Source: Manihot esculenta (Eukaryota; Streptophyta; Magnoliopsida; Malpighiales; Euphorbiaceae). From it: a stretch of 64,000 nucleotides of DNA. Made by a program: the position numbers and the translations under genes. Position 1 is the first letter of the stretch, and every line of letters starts with the position of its first letter. The notes below the pieces were generated by a model that was not told where the DNA came from, did not search any database, and was given only the letters and a program-made list of their open reading frames with translations. The stretch lies in contig NC_035162.2 of assembly GCF_001659605.2 (NCBI RefSeq), positions 28,263,526-28,327,525 of the forward strand. The letters run 5' to 3'. This document shows, piece by piece, positions 35,726 through 48,475 of this stretch.

Positions 35726-37208
35726 CCTCTCCCTCTACCTCTGCCACTGCCCTGAGTTGTGGCTGGAACTGCTGGCTGTACCACATTACCAGAAGCTGTC
35801 TGCTGGGGTTGGCCCATAAAAGGTGCTCTAGGACAATCCCGAGCTATGTGTCCCTCCTGTCCACATCTGAAACATGCATTAGTCCCAGCTCGACACACTC
35901 CCCTGTGTGGTCTTCCACATCTCTGGCATTCTGTACCATCTGAGCCTGAGCTCGAGCCACCGCCAAATCCCAGACCGGATTTCAACTTGTTCCAAAACTT
36001 ATTCTTCTTCGGCTTCTTGGTGGTACTGCTCCACCTCTTGCTGCCTAAAGCTGCTGCACTAAAAGAAGAAGAGCCTGGGGTCTTAACCCCTGAAGACTGG
36101 GTCACTGATTGTTTCACTGACCCCTCAACTATAGCACTTGCCTCCATTCTGCGAGCCATATCCACCACAGTGTGGAAACTTTCTCTCTCAGCTGACTGAA
36201 CCAACGAGGAGTACCTGGAATGCAGCTTCATAACATATTTCTTGGCTTTCTTCGTATCTGAATCTAGAGCTTGCCCTGAAAAAGGCAATAGCTCCAAGAA
36301 TTTATCCGTGAACTCTCTACATCCATGTGCTCTGACTGCCTCAGTTGCTCAAACTCAATCATCTTCAGTTCTCTAGAACTGTCTGGAAAAGCCCATCCAG
36401 CGAACTCATTCGCAAATTCTTCCCATGTCATACCGTCTATTCTCGGGTCCACATAACACTTGAACCATTCCCGTGCCTTCTTGCACTTTAAAGTGAACCC
36501 TGCCATCTGAATGGCCCTGTTGTCACTTGCCCCTAGCTCATCAGTTATTGTCTTCACCACTCTCAGATACTCAAAGGGGTCATCCCCTGACTTGTACTTG
36601 GGAGCATCCAACTTGAGGTAATCTGTCATCTTTACCTTGCTCCCATCGACTGAGCTAGGTCTAGGAGGTTGAGTAACTGGGGCTGCTGGTTCTGAAGGTG
36701 GTGGAGGTGGAGGTGCAGCATTCCCCGAGGTGGGGTTTGCCGGGTTTGGATAGAAGGGTGAGGGTGGATAAGCTGGGTACTATGTGTAGGGTGGATAGAA
36801 AGGTGGATAAGGCATGTAGGTAGGGTAGGGGTTAAAGCTGGAGTAATCCGATGTACCTCCCATCGGATACCCTGAACCCTGTGGGAAGGGTGGATAATGG
36901 GGTGGAAAACCATACCCCGAGGCCTGAACGCCTCCCTGAGACTCCCCTGTCCCTTCTTCCTGCATGCTCACATCCAGGTTCCCATCCCTCCTCTGATCCT
37001 CTTCCATAACCTCCCTCACATCTGAAGAACTTCCTCCTCTATCTGTCCCCCTTCTGCTAGCATCAAAAGACCTTCTAGGGTCCCTTGACACTCTCTCTCT
37101 GTTGGCTCTACAAGACATTGCCCTAGGCAATGTAGGAGGACGGGCGCTCGTGCCCTCATCCTCAGGTGGCACTCCAGTCAATCGTGCAGATCGACGAGTT
37201 CCTCTCAT
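35726..37208 (-). pseudogene. gag: Tek-A gag with one stop and one frameshift
   Basis: It starts at [10 protein letters not shown] (37208), runs to a TAG at 36780-36782 where Tek-F has CAG, continues in the same frame to the core ([24 protein letters not shown]), and shifts frame near 36310 in the block that reads VDEFTDKFL in Tek-B. It then proceeds through the knuckle [14 protein letters not shown] to the Gly-Arg tail, where Tek-C interrupts it. An acceptor-like TTTTCAG stands 8 nt before the ATG. Confidence 0.88.
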
Positions 37209-37457
37209 CCTGTTTTCTGAAAACAGTACACATCATACAAACATTAGCATCATATGGTTCATGTGGGCACACATGAACCCTCATCACATATACATCATTC
37301 ATATCATTAATGCACATGCATAAAGTCATGGCATTTCACATCATCATGCAAGACAGGACTCAACATCCCATCCTAGTGGACATGACCTTCCTATTGTGCT
37401 TGACCTTCTAGAACATCTATGAGCCCGACACTCTAGGTCCGACCATATGAACCTAGG

Positions 37458-37469
37458 GCTCTGATACCA
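37458..37469 (-). promoter_or_regulatory. Primer-binding site of Tek-A (initiator Met tRNA)
   Basis: TGGTATCAGAGC on the minus strand is three bases from the 5' LTR that begins at 37473. Confidence 0.9.
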
Positions 37470-37472
37470 TTC

Positions 37473-39788
37473 TGTAACGACCCGAAAATCGGACCACTAC
37501 CGGCGCTAGGATCCAGGTCGGCTTAAGGCCGCCGGGACCCGTAGCAAGCCTGACATAACCTGTAAACCTGTATAATCCCATACATGATCGACAACATGCA
37601 TAAAAATTTAAACTTTTCTTTCATCATCCAACTCAACCTGAACATACATGCATAACCATAATCATGACCCCTCTGTGGGATCTCAACAATGCCTCAAAGA
37701 GCACTATAACGTGAGATGAGTTGGCTTACATCTGTATCATCAATTGTCTAAGATCATGCATCAACAAGGGATTACAATACTCATAGGGTCAAGCACATCT
37801 ATAACCTCAATATATCTCATTACATAACATACTGAATCTCTTACATTACATAATACAATTGTCATGTCCACAATCTAACTATTACATCAACATACTACAA
37901 AAACTCTGGCTAACCTTCTGGTCTACCCTGTACCTGCACAACTGGGGTTAGGGGAAAGGGGTGAGCTACAAAGCCCAGTGAGCAGAATAGTAAAACATTT
38001 AAAACATATGATAACATGAAATGCATCACATCACAGCTAATCACATCAAGGATGAACTTGTCACCAATAGTCCCCTACATGGACCAACTGTGCCAGGGGC
38101 GTAGAATGGGCCTCACTGGTCTTTCTCTTACATAACATAACATAACATGGTCCAACTGTGCCAGGGGCGTAGAATGGGCCTCACTGGTCTTTCTCTCACA
38201 TAGTGCCAGGGGCGTAGAATGGGCCTCACTGGTCTTCCATATCGTATCATCATCATCATAGCATAGGGGGACTAATGGATCATTCAACATCCATCCACAT
38301 CATCAAACATAATATGCAATGCACATATTCGTGGATACTAATGCAAACAACCTACTATATCTCATGGCATTCATGATGCATGGATCATGCTCAAAATTCA
38401 TATTTCATTTATTTTAAAACTTAAAGTTTATTCCACTCACCTCTGGCTAGCTCTGACAAACTCTGTAGCAGCTGGCTCACTGCTGGGGTCCTCGGTTCCT
38501 CGGGTCTGAACCTACACAGGTGGACTCCAATGAGGGACCAAACAAACATAAACATAACTCTAACATACTCCCCAAAAACCCCCTAAAACACCATGAAACA
38601 ATCACATAAAAACATGTAAGAAATGGCTGAACAGGGCACTTTCGACGGCAGGTTCGGCGGCCGAAAGTCCCTCCAGAGCCGAAAGTCAGGCAGGTTCGGC
38701 GGCACCTTCGGCGGCCGAAACTCCCAGACAGAGGCGAAACTCATGCATGTTCGGCGGCACCTTCGGCGGCCGAAAGTCCCAGACAGAGACGAAAGTCTCT
38801 TTTCGGGGGCAACTTCGGCAGCCGAAAGGCCTGCCTCACCAGCCATGTTCGGCGGCCGAAAGTGCCTTCGGCTGCCGAACCTGGTTTCTGCCAAAGGGCA
38901 GAAACTTGGCTCCTTTGTGCATTTTCGCCTCCAAACTCACCAATCATGCATATACCTCAGTTAAATCATGCATACAAGTTCCTAGGGGCCTCAAAACATC
39001 AAATACCCCAACTACAACACTTCAAGCATACTCAAACATGCCACATTGTTCAAGAATCACATAAAACCTAACATTTGCTTAAAAACTCATACAACCCTAT
39101 ACATGCCATTCTACCCCATAAAATCACTTAAAACTTACTTAAAACACATGAGGAGCTTAAGATCGGCTCTTACCTCTTGAAGATCGAGAGGGAGACGACC
39201 TAAACTTGGAGATCCACGAAAATGAGCTCCTGAGTTCCCAAAGCTCCAAAACTTGTTTCAACAGTTCAAAACCTTCAGTGCAAGCTTAAAACTCAAGAAA
39301 AATGGTGGGGATTTGGAGGAAAAACACTAGATTTGCAAAGGGAAGGTCGGAAGCTTGCTGTGGCCGAAAATGGGAGAAAGCTCGCCCATTTCGGCTAAGT
39401 GCCCCTTTTATAGGCGGCTGGTCAAGCCACGTTCGGGGGCCGAATGTGCCTCCGCATCCATGAAATGTTCGGCGGCCGAACTTGACTTTCGGCGGCCGAA
39501 CTTGACTTTCGGCGGCCGAACCTGGACTGCCCTCACTCATGCTTTCGGGGGCCTAACGTGCCTCCAAAACGCATGCACGTTCGGCGGCCGAACTTGACTT
39601 TCGGCGGCCGAACCTGGGTTTTCCTCCAAAGACTTTTCAGGCAAAAACTCATTTAATTTCATACTTAAAACTATTAAAACATGAAAACATTTTTATAAAA
39701 CATGATTCTACCCTTCTAGAGATCTCCGACATCCGAGATTCCACCGGACGGTAGGAATTCCGATACCGGAGTCTAGCCGGGTATTACA
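37473..39788 (-). repeat. Tek-A 5' LTR (2316 bp)
   Basis: It is 20 bp longer than the 3' LTR because one more CTTGACTTTCGGCGGCCGAA unit is present near 39480-39500. The TATA box is at 39405-39412. The TTCAA duplication and Tat-1 protease sequence follow. Confidence 0.95.
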
Positions 39789-39793
39789 TTCAA

Positions 39794-41611
39794 TGACAAG
39801 CGCGTCATCATGGGGCATCTGAATGCCCTGTGCATCCTCCGAAGAGAAAGCGATGGTCATGGGAGAGTGTTCAATGATCTGCATAACCTCGCCATTGCTG
39901 GTCTCCCCTTCCCGGTTTCTCTTCTTTCCTCGACGGTTCATCCGTCCTCCAGTTCCTCCAACAATCATATTAATAGTCCCACTGGACCCATCATTCACTG
40001 GTCTAGCTCCAGTTCTCCTGGGTATCTGGGCTGCCGGGCCGGGTTGAGGCCTCTGCCCCTCCGGTTTCTTCACAAAATTTTTGAGATGCCCCCTTTTTAT
40101 CAATCTTTCAATCTCCGCGATTAACTGAAAACAGTTATTTGTATCGTGGCCATGCGTCCGGTGGTATTGACAATACTTGTCAGGATTCCTCTAATCTGCT
40201 TCCGACTTCAAAGGTGTGGGCCACTGGAGAAACTCCTTATCCTGGACAGCCATGAGCACCTCGGCTCTGGACGCATTTAATGGAGTCGGTTTCTCCGGGA
40301 CCCAAGGAGGGAGCACTCTTGGTTCGAGAACCCGAGGAGGAGGAGGTCGTTGATCCCTTCTTTCCCAGGCCTGCTTGTACGGCTCAAGCCTCTTTCCACG
40401 CTTCTTCTCGTGTTTCTCCGACCTCCCTTCCTCCGGGGCTTTCTCTTTTCCTTCCACCCCTTTGGCAAATCTGCTCGTTACTAAGGCGTCATCCTGCCTT
40501 ATATACTTTTCCGCCCTCTTCATCAACTCGGCCAGTGAGGTCGGAGGTTTCCTGCTCAGAGAACCAAAGAACTCGGCAGAGGTTGTTCCCTTTTGCATGG
40601 CCTCTACCGCCCTTCCTTCGTCAAGCTCGGGAATCTGCAGGGCCTCCGTATTGAAACGGGCGACATACTCTCTGAGGGATTCACCAGCTTTTTGTCTCAC
40701 TGTTTCCAGATAGCTCATCTTCCTATCTGCTGGCACCCCGGCTACGAACCGACTAATGAAGCGGGTGGCCAGATCTCCGAAACTTTGAATGCTTCCGGCC
40801 TCCAGGCTGTTTAACCACGCCCTCGCTGGTCCCGAGAGCGTTGTTGGGAACACCTTGCACATCAGAGCATCTGACAGAGTTTGCAACTCCATGAAGGTCT
40901 TATAGTTCATGACATGCTCTCTCGGGTTACCAGCCCCATTATAGGCCGCCATCGGCGGCATCATAAACTTTTTGGGAACGGTCTCCTGCTGCATTAACTT
41001 TGAGAAGGGAGAAGAAGTAGGCAAGGAGGTTTGACTCTGATCTTTCTTACCTAGCTCGGCTAGGAGCTGCTCCTTCAACCTTTTCAGCTTTTGGTTCATT
41101 TTCTCGTCTTCCGGGCTGGATCTTTTGCCCAAACTACATTCTTCCTCCTCTGTTTCAGTTCCCGTTTCCCTGGTTGTTTCAGCAGAATAGTCATTCACCT
41201 CTTCATTTTCTATCCACTCTCTTGCCCTTCTCCCATGGATTCGGGCCTCCGGTTCTTCCTCTTCTCTGGCATTGTGGTTGTTAGTTTGGAGGCGGGCAGA
41301 GGTAGGTTGGGGTTCATCGGTTCTGGTTCCTCTACTACTGGGAGTGCATTTACTGGGGTGCTAAGTCCCCTCTGTTGCATTATCTGCCCCAACCAGTGAG
41401 CAGTGGTTTGTAGCTGGAGAGCCATGGTTTGAATGTCTTGGTTAGACAGGGTCATGGTGGGAGTATTCCCTGCCAGGCTTGGCGAGGGATTAAGAGAGAT
41501 AGGTGTTTGGTTATTCAACGTTGTAGGGCTAGAAAAGGAGAACTGCTGCCCATCTTGGGCAGAGCTCAGGTCATTTGGAATATTAAGGTTACTGTCTTGA
41601 TGGTTTGCCAT
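39794..41611 (-). pseudogene. gag: Tat-1 gag and start of protease, with a frameshift and one stop
   Basis: The start is ATG at 41611 (MANHQDSN). A frameshift near 41270 moves the reading to the frame of 41198-40191, which carries the gag core (PPMAAYNGAGNPREHV, ARAWLNSLEAGSI, YLETVRQKAGESLREYVARF). A TAG at 40191-40193 interrupts it just before a CxxH...GH...C knuckle-like motif (CQYHRTHGHDTNNC). The frame then stays open through a linker to HDDALVIE, where Tek-A cuts the protease; the next residues are at 11656. Confidence 0.85.
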
Positions 41612-41675
41612 CGTGGATCTCAATGGGTTTTGAAAGTGAAAACTCCGGTGATGAAAAGATCTCCTTCGTTTCCCA

Positions 41676-41687
41676 CAGACGGCGCCA
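41676..41687 (-). promoter_or_regulatory. Primer-binding-site-like sequence of Tat-1
   Basis: On the minus strand TGGCGCCGTCTG follows the LTR end after about five bases. Plant Tat/Athila-type elements commonly have TGGCGCC here; I cannot name the tRNA with certainty. Confidence 0.65.
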
Positions 41688-41692
41688 ATTTA

Positions 41693-42186
41693 TGATCTGA
41701 GATCCAATAGAATAGGGTTTTACCAGGGTTTTTCTATTACAGAATAAGGCTTAAGCTTTCTGAGGAGGGGACTCCTCTTTTATACATTGTCTTGCTTGCT
41801 GGTGACGTGTAAAGGTCTCTCCAGGATTGGGCCACGCGTCTCTGCCATGCGGATTCGGAGGTACTAGGGTATCAGCCGCCTGCTCCATGCGTAACGGCCT
41901 CTGATTCTCCCCGTGCATACGTTCGAGCGGATCTGCCAGGTTGTCTGGTGAATATTTTTCTGGATCCTGGGCTGGACCGAGAGTTGGGCCGGGTGCTAAG
42001 CCTGAGGGGAGAGGGCCTGCTCCGTGCGGACCGGGCCGGCTTGAGTGAGGAAGATGGGTCGAGCCCGGCCTTGAAGGTTGGATGAGCCAGGCTTGTTATG
42101 TATATCAGGTGTGTGGGCCTCTACGTCATGGGCCTTGGGCTGTGGTCAAGCCCCTGGTCCGGGGTGAAGGAATCCAGCGGTCATCA
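41693..42186 (-). repeat. Tat-1 5' LTR (about 494 bp)
   Basis: The inner end reads ...CAGATCA on the minus strand, next to the PBS. A TATA box (TATAAAAG) is at 41777-41784. The outer end is placed at about 42186 because Tek-D gag homology (CATAGTGGATATGAC) starts there; it may be off by a few bases. No matching copy was found at 1681-2813. Confidence 0.65.
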
Positions 42187-42189
42187 CAT

Positions 42190-45100
42190 GCCATAGTGGA
42201 TATGACTCGGAGGATGGAGGCTAGTGCGATCATCGAAGGGAAAGTCAAGCAGTCAGTGGCACAGCCTTCTGGTTCCAAGACCCCAGGAGGGGGTAGGTTA
42301 GACCCTTCTTCTCTGAGTTCAGGCAGTAAGAAGTGGGACAGAGGCTCCCGAAAGTCCAAGAAGAACAAATTCTGGAGCAAGATCAAGTCAGGTCTGGGAT
42401 TAGGGAGTGGCTCGAGCTCGGGTGCAGGTATTACAACATGTATGAAGTGTGGGAAGCCGCACAAGGGAGTATGTCTGGTTGGGACGATAGCCTGCTTCAG
42501 ATGTGGACAGGAGGGACACATGGCACGGGAGTGTCCTAGAGTAGCTTCTATGGCACAGTCTCAGCAGATAGCTTCTGGTAGTGTGGCTCAGCCAGTAGCT
42601 CCAGCCGCGACTCAGGCTAGTGGCAGAGGCCGAGGAAGAGGGGCAGCCTCTTCTTCAGCGGGCTTCAGGGGTGAGGGTCCGTCAACTCCAGCACGGATCT
42701 TCACCATGACTCAGCAGGAGGCAAACACATCCAACACCGTGGTGTCAGGTAATCTCATCATTGGTTGTTCTGATGTGTATGCATTATTGGACCCTGGTGC
42801 ATCTCATTCTTTCATTGCTCCGAGGGCCGTCGAGAGGTTAGGATTGATGGTCTCTGGGTTAGAGTGTCCCCTATGGGTCAGTGGACCCAAGTGTGACCCA
42901 TCAGTGGCAGAGTCAGTCTGCCAGTATAGTCCAGTTTTTGTGGAGGGAAGATGCCTGTCCGCCGACCTTGTGGTTCTAGATTTGACAGATTTTGACGTCA
43001 TTCTAGGGATGGATTGGCTATCTACCCATGGTGCTACCTTGGACTGCAGAGACAAGGTAGTCAAGTTCAGATGTCAGGATGGGTCAGAGGTTGTCTTCAG
43101 AGGAGACAGGGGGAGTACACCTAGAGGTTTGATATCAGTCCTTCAGGCTCGTAGGTTGCTCAGGATGGGTTGTCAGGGTTTTCTAGCTCATGTGAGAGAG
43201 CTAGATAGTCATGTCAGATAGCCCGCCTCAGTGCCCGTGGTCAGTGAGTTCTTAGACGTTTTGCCAGACGAGCTGCCAGGTTTACCACCTGCTAGGGAGA
43301 TAGAGTTTGAAATTGAACTGATGCCTGGAACTAGACCGATCTCTATCCCTCACTACAGAATGGCACCAGCAGAATTGAAAGAGTTGAAAGAACAGTTACA
43401 AGAGCTGGTAGATAGGGGTTTCATCCGACCGAGTACCTCACCTTGGGGTGCTCCAGTGCTATTTGTGAAAAAGAAAGATGGATCCCTTAGACTTTGTATC
43501 AACTACAGGCAGTTGAACAAGGTCACTACCAAGAATAAGTACCCGTTGCTAAGGATCGACGATCTATTTGACCAGCTAGCCGGAGCAGGTTGTTTCTCTA
43601 AAATAGATATGAGATCGGAGTACCATCAGCTAAGGATAAGAGAAGAGGATGTGCCGAAGACAACTTTCAGGACCAGATATGGGCATTATGAGTTCCTTGT
43701 AATGCCGTTCGGGTTAACCAACGCCCCTGCAGCATTCATGGATCTCATGAATAGAGTGTTTAGTCAATACCTGCATCACTTCGTTATTGTCTTCATAGAT
43801 GATATCTTAGTGTACTCCAGGAATGCAGAGGAGCATGCCCATCATCTGAGGTTGGCTTTGCAGACCTTGAGGGAACATGGCTTGTATGCCAAGTTCTCCA
43901 AATGTAAGTTCTGGCTGAGGAGCATTTCATTCTTGGGGCATGTGGTGTCAGAAAATGGAATCGAGGTAGACCCCAAGAAAGTGGAAGCTATAGCAAACTG
44001 GCCTAGACTCACTACTGTGACAGAGATTAAGAGCTTCTTGGGTTTAGCAGGTTACTACAGGAGGTTCGTCCAGGACTTCTCTAAAATTGCAGCTCCTATG
44101 ACCAGACTGACTAAGAAGAACCGGAGGTTTGTGTGGACCGACCAGTGTGAGGAGAGCTTTGAGGAGCTAAAGAAGAGGTTGAATTCAGCACCAGTGTTAG
44201 CTCTGCCATCTAGTAATGAAGACTTCTCAGTCTATTGTGATGCATCCCGTGTGGGACTGGGTTGTGTGCTGATGCAGAATGAAAGGGTGATTGCTTATGC
44301 TTCTAGACAGCTAAAGAAGCACGAGTTGAATTACCCTACACATGACCTAGAGATGGCAGCGGTAATCTTTGCACTCAAGATGTGGAGGCATTACCTTTAT
44401 GGGGTAAAATGTGAGATCTTCACAGATCATAAAAGCCTGCAGTATATCCTGAGTCAGAGAGATTTGAATTTGAGGCAGAGAAGATGGGTAGAACTGCTCA
44501 GTGACTATGATTGCAAGATCCAGTACCATCCGGGTAAGGCGAATGTTGTGGCAGACGCCTTAAGCCGAAAATCACTTGGCAGTTTGTCCCATATTTCAGC
44601 AGAGAGGAGGCCAGTAGTGAGGGAGCTGTTCAAGCTTATGAATGAAGGTCTACAGTTGGAGTTGTCTGGTACAGGTGCTTTAGTTGCCCAGATGAGAGTG
44701 GCACCCGTGTTTCTGGAGCAGGTGGCTCAGAAACAGCATGAGGACCCAGAGTTAGTGAAGATTGCCAGGACTGTTCAGTCAGGCAAAGATAGTGAGTTCA
44801 GATTCGACAACAAAGGGATCCTCCACTATGGAAACAGATTGTGTGTACCAGATGACGTAGGGCTGAAAGGAGACATTATGAGAGAGGCTCATAATGCCAG
44901 ATACAGCGTTCACCCCGGAGCCACCAAGATGTATCAAGATTTGAAGAAGGTTTATTGGTGGCCAGCTATGAAAAGAGAAGTGGCACAGTTTGTGTCAGCC
45001 TGCAAAGTGTGTCAGAGGGTGAAACTGGAACATCAGAAGCCGGCTGGAATGCTTAACCCACTACCTATTCCAGAGTGGAAATGGGAGAATATAACTATGG

Positions 45101-46134
45101 ACTTCGTGGTGGGGCTACTGGCGGCGTCGAACAGATTGGACTCCATATGGGTGATTGTGGACAGACTCACCAAATCTGCTCACTTCATCCCTGTCAGGAG
45201 TGGCTATTCTGTGGACAAGTTAGCGCAGGTGTATGTTGATGAGATCGTCAGGCTGCATGGGGTCCCTGTTTCAATAGTGTCTGACCGAGGGCCCCAGTTT
45301 ACCTCTAGGTTTTGGCGGAGTCTGCAGAATGCTATGGGTACCAGGTTGGATTTTAGCACTGCCTTCCATCCACAGACGGACGGACAATCAGAGAGGACCA
45401 TTCAGACAATAGAGGATATGCTCAGAATGTGCGTGCTGGATTTTGGCGGTTCTTGGAGGCAGCATCTACCTTTGGTGGAGTTTGCCTACAATAATAGCCA
45501 TCATGCTAGCATCGGGATGGCTCCATATGAAGCTTTATATGAGAGGAAGTGCAGGTCACCTGTTTGCTGGAAAGAAGTTGGAGAAAAGGCCTTGGCAGGG
45601 CCTGAGCTTGTAGAGATCACCAGCAGGGTGGTGCCCATAATCCGAGAAAGGATTAAGATTGCTACAAGCAGGCAAAAGAGTTATGCAGATGTCCGCAGAA
45701 GGCAAGTAGAGTTTCAGGAGGGGGATTTGGTATTGCTCAAGGTGTCTCCAATGAAAGGGGTGATTCGGTTTGGGAAAAAGGGTAAGCTAGCTCCGCGGTA
45801 CATCAGACCCTTTGAAGTCTTGCAAAAGATTGGGAATGTATCGTACAAGCTGGACTTGCCTGCTTCAACGGAGAGAATCCATCTGGTTTTCCACGTTTCT
45901 ATGTTGAGGAAGTTCGTGTCGGATCCGGGCAAGGTTCTTAGTGAGCCTAATGTGGAGATCCAAGAGGATCTCACCTATGTTGAACAGCCAGTATGGATCC
46001 TAGACACCTAGATCAGAAAGCTAAGGAACAAGGAAATCCCGATGGTCAAAGTCCTTTGGAATCACCACAACATCGAAGAGTGTACCTGGGAGACACGGGA
46101 GTCCATGCTCCAGCAATATCCTCATCTCTTTTAA
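42190..46134 (+). pseudogene. gag-pol: Tek-D gag(partial)-pol with two in-frame stops
   Basis: One frame carries the gag end (VDMTRRMEASAI), knuckle [14 protein letters not shown], protease [21 protein letters not shown], RNase H, the HHCC and DDE integrase, and the chromodomain-like end. TAG stops are at 43219-43221 (GAG in Tek-F) and 46009-46011 (CAG in Tek-B), the latter removing the chromodomain. Unusual residues in conserved blocks are CINYRQ for CIDYRQ and [10 protein letters not shown] for [10 protein letters not shown] in RT, and CKVCQ for CEVCQ in the integrase finger. Confidence 0.9.
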
Positions 46135-46193
46135 GGTGTGTTGTTATGTGCTTTGTATGAATGTTTATGTTTTATGCCATGTTAGGTTTGTTT

Positions 46194-46233
46194 GGTGAAC
46201 ATTCAGGGACGAATGTTCTTAAGGGGGGAAGAA
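46194..46233 (+). promoter_or_regulatory. Polypurine tract and inverted repeat of Tek-D
   Basis: GAACATTC...GAATGTTC is followed by TTAAGGGGGGAAGAA, which ends at the LTR start 46234. Confidence 0.8.
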
Positions 46234-46572
46234 TGTAATACCCGGCTAGACTCCGGTATCGAAATTCCTACCGTCCGGTGGAATCTCGGATGTCGAAAAC
46301 CTCTAGAAGGGGTAAAACCATGTTTTCATAAAATGTTTTAATGTATTTTATGGTTTTAAGCAAGAAAGAAATTAAGTTTTGAATGAAAATGGTCTTGTGA
46401 GGAAGACTTAGGTTCGGCCGCCGAACATGCATGCACTTCGGGAGTGATTTAGGCCCCCGAAAGCATAAGTGAGGGAAGTCCAGGTTCGGCCACCGAACCT
46501 TATGTTCGGCCGCCGAACATGGGATGCATGCGGAGGCACGTTCGGCTCCCGAATGTGGCCTGGCCAGCCACC

Positions 46573-46579
46573 TATAAAG
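46573..46579 (+). promoter_or_regulatory. TATA box of Tek-D LTR
   Basis: TATAAAG lies about 20 bp downstream of the first palindrome cluster, which places the cluster in U3 and the rest of the LTR in the transcribed leader. Confidence 0.65.
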
Positions 46580-47473
46580 GGGTCCCTTAGCCGAAATGGG
46601 CAAGTTTTCTCCCCATTTTCGGCCAAGGTGAGCTCTCCGCCATCCCTCGCCGATTTTGAGTCCTTTTCTTCAAATCTTTCATGATTTTTATAAGTTTGCA
46701 ACTTTGTTTTGAAGATCTTTGAGCATAAAGCGAGTTTTGAAGCTTGAAAGACTCAGGAGCTCTCTCCCTCCGTTCTCCAAGTTTAGGTCACCTCCCCTCT
46801 CGATCTTCAAGAGGTAAGGGTTGATCTTGAACTCTTTTTATGTTTTAAACAAGTTTTATGAAGATCTATGGGTAGAAATGCATGTTAGGTTATATTGAAG
46901 TTCTTGGGTTCATGTTTAGTTTTTGAGCAATGTATGATGTTTGTGGTTGTTTGATGTGTTGTAGTTGGGGTTTAAGGTAGTTTGAAGCCCCTAGGAGCTG
47001 ATATATGTTTCTATGCATGTTTTGGTTGGGTTGGATGCATGATTGAAAGGTTGGGAGGCATTTGTGCATGTTGGAGCTGAGTTTCTGCCACTTTGGAGAA
47101 ACTCAGGTTCGGCCGCCGAAGGGACTTTCGGCCGCCGAACCCGCTTATGGAGGCAGCATTCGGCTGCCTAAGCCTGCCCCCGAAAGAGGACTTTCGTCTC
47201 TGGAGGGCAGTTTCGGCCGCCGAAGGTGCCCCCGAACATGTATGAGTTTCGTCTCTGTCTGGGGGTTCGGCCGCCGAAGATGCCGCCGAACCTGCCTGAC
47301 TTTCGGCTCTGGAGGGACTTTTGGCCGCCGAACCTGCCGCCGAAAGTGCCCTGTTCAGCCTTCCTTTGCATGTTTTCTATAGATGTTTTGAGGTGTTTTA
47401 GGGGGTTTTTGGGGGAGTACTTTAGAGTCATGTTTATGTATGTTGGGTCCCTCATTTGAGTCCACCTGTGTAG

Positions 47474-47545
47474 GTTCGGGCCCGAGGAACCGAGGACCCC
47501 AGCAGTGAGATAGCTGCTTTCGAGTCTTATCAGAGCTAGCCAGAG
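47474..47545 (+). other. Mini-exon-like block in Tek-D LTR (72 nt)
   Basis: The acceptor-like CTGTGTAG precedes it and CAGAG then GTGAGT follows. The upstream donor-like AAGAG then GTAAG is at 46809-46818. Confidence 0.45.
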
Positions 47546-48475
47546 GTGAGTGGAATAACTCTCTATGATTTCAAAATAAATAATGAATGTTTTAGCATGA
47601 TTCACGCATCATGAATGCCATGAGATATATTAGGGTGCTTGCATTAGAATTCACGAATATGTTGCATTGCATATTATGTTGTTGATGTGGATGAATGTTG
47701 AATGATCCATTAGCCCTTATATGGTATGATATGACAGACTATGGAAGTCCGGGTGAGCCTGCACTACGCCCCCGGCATGATTGGATATGTATGTTATGCT
47801 ATGGAAGTCCAGGTGTACCTGCACTACGCCCCTGGCATGATTAGACGGTATGGAGGGCTAAGTGGTGACAAGTTCATCCTTGACGTGAAATGTTTGTGTT
47901 GTGATGCATTCCATGATATCATATGTCTTAAATACTATGTTTTATTATTCTGCTCACTGGGCTCTAATAGCTCACCTCTCTCCCTTAACCCCCAGGTTTG
48001 CAGGTACAGGGTAGACCAGGAGGTCAGCAGGAATAGAGCCTTGTGTATGTAATAGTTAGAAGTGGACATGAATATGATGTAATGTAAAAGTATAGTTGAA
48101 TGTAATGTAATGATGTTATTGAGGATAGAATGTGCTTGACCATAGTATGTTGAAATCCCTTTTTAGATACATGATCTCAAAATGTTTATGGATGTTTATG
48201 TTTAACCAAACTTAATGCATGATTATGTCACCCCATTGGAGCTTTGATGAGGACTCCAAGGTGGGTTTAATGTTAATGTCTATGTATGGTGTATGCACAG
48301 GTTGAGTTTGGTTTATGAATGAAAAAGAAAAGTCCAAAATTTTTATGTATGTGTTGATCATGTATGGGATTAAACAGGTTTACAGGATGAATGTTAGGCT
48401 TGCTACGGGTCCCGGTGGCCTTATGCTGACCTGGATCCTAGCACCGATAGCGGTCCGGATTTTCAGGTCGTTACA

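Larger units (their letters stand above)
11657..39788 (-). mobile_element. Tek-A: Tekay-type chromovirus, full-length but carrying nested Tek-B and Tek-C
   Basis: TSD TTCAA is at 11652-11656 and 39789-39793. The LTRs are 11657-13952 (3') and 37473-39788 (5'). With the two inner insertions and their TSDs removed the element is about 9.96 kb. The two LTRs differ by about a dozen substitutions and a 20-bp copy-number change in a palindrome repeat at about 39480-39500. It is disabled by stops and a frameshift in gag-pol. Confidence 0.95.
1681..42186 (-). mobile_element. Tat-1: Tat-lineage Ty3/gypsy retrotransposon, interrupted by Tek-A; left end outside window
   Basis: The element reads right to left: 5' LTR 41693-42186, PBS, gag 39794-41611, protease split by Tek-A, then RT, RNase H and integrase 7899-11656, a 76-bp tandem array, and an antisense gene on the + strand at 3006-6052. 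The TTCAA duplication at 11652-11656 and 39789-39793 proves that the two halves were contiguous. Two RNase H domains and an antisense extra gene near the 3' end are hallmarks of the Tat lineage. On the right, its LTR abuts the broken gag of Tek-D, so Tat-1 inserted into Tek-D. No 3' LTR is visible in the window. Confidence 0.85.
42187..48475 (+). mobile_element. Tek-D: Tekay-type element, 5' part cut off by Tat-1 insertion
   Basis: It begins abruptly in gag at the Tat-1 LTR and runs through gag-pol, the PPT and a full 3' LTR. Beyond it (48476 onward) lies a Tat integrase relic, with CAAGT as the likely TSD copy at 48476-48480. Its 5' LTR and gag start must lie left of the window. Confidence 0.88.
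46234..48475 (+). repeat. Tek-D 3' LTR (2242 bp)
   Basis: Termini are TGTAATACCC and GGTCGTTACA. Palindromes at 46411-46553 lie directly upstream of a TATA box (46573-46579), with a second array at 47106-47345. The mini-exon-like block is 47474-47545. Two hairpin-type repeats are at about 47745-47840. Confidence 0.95.
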
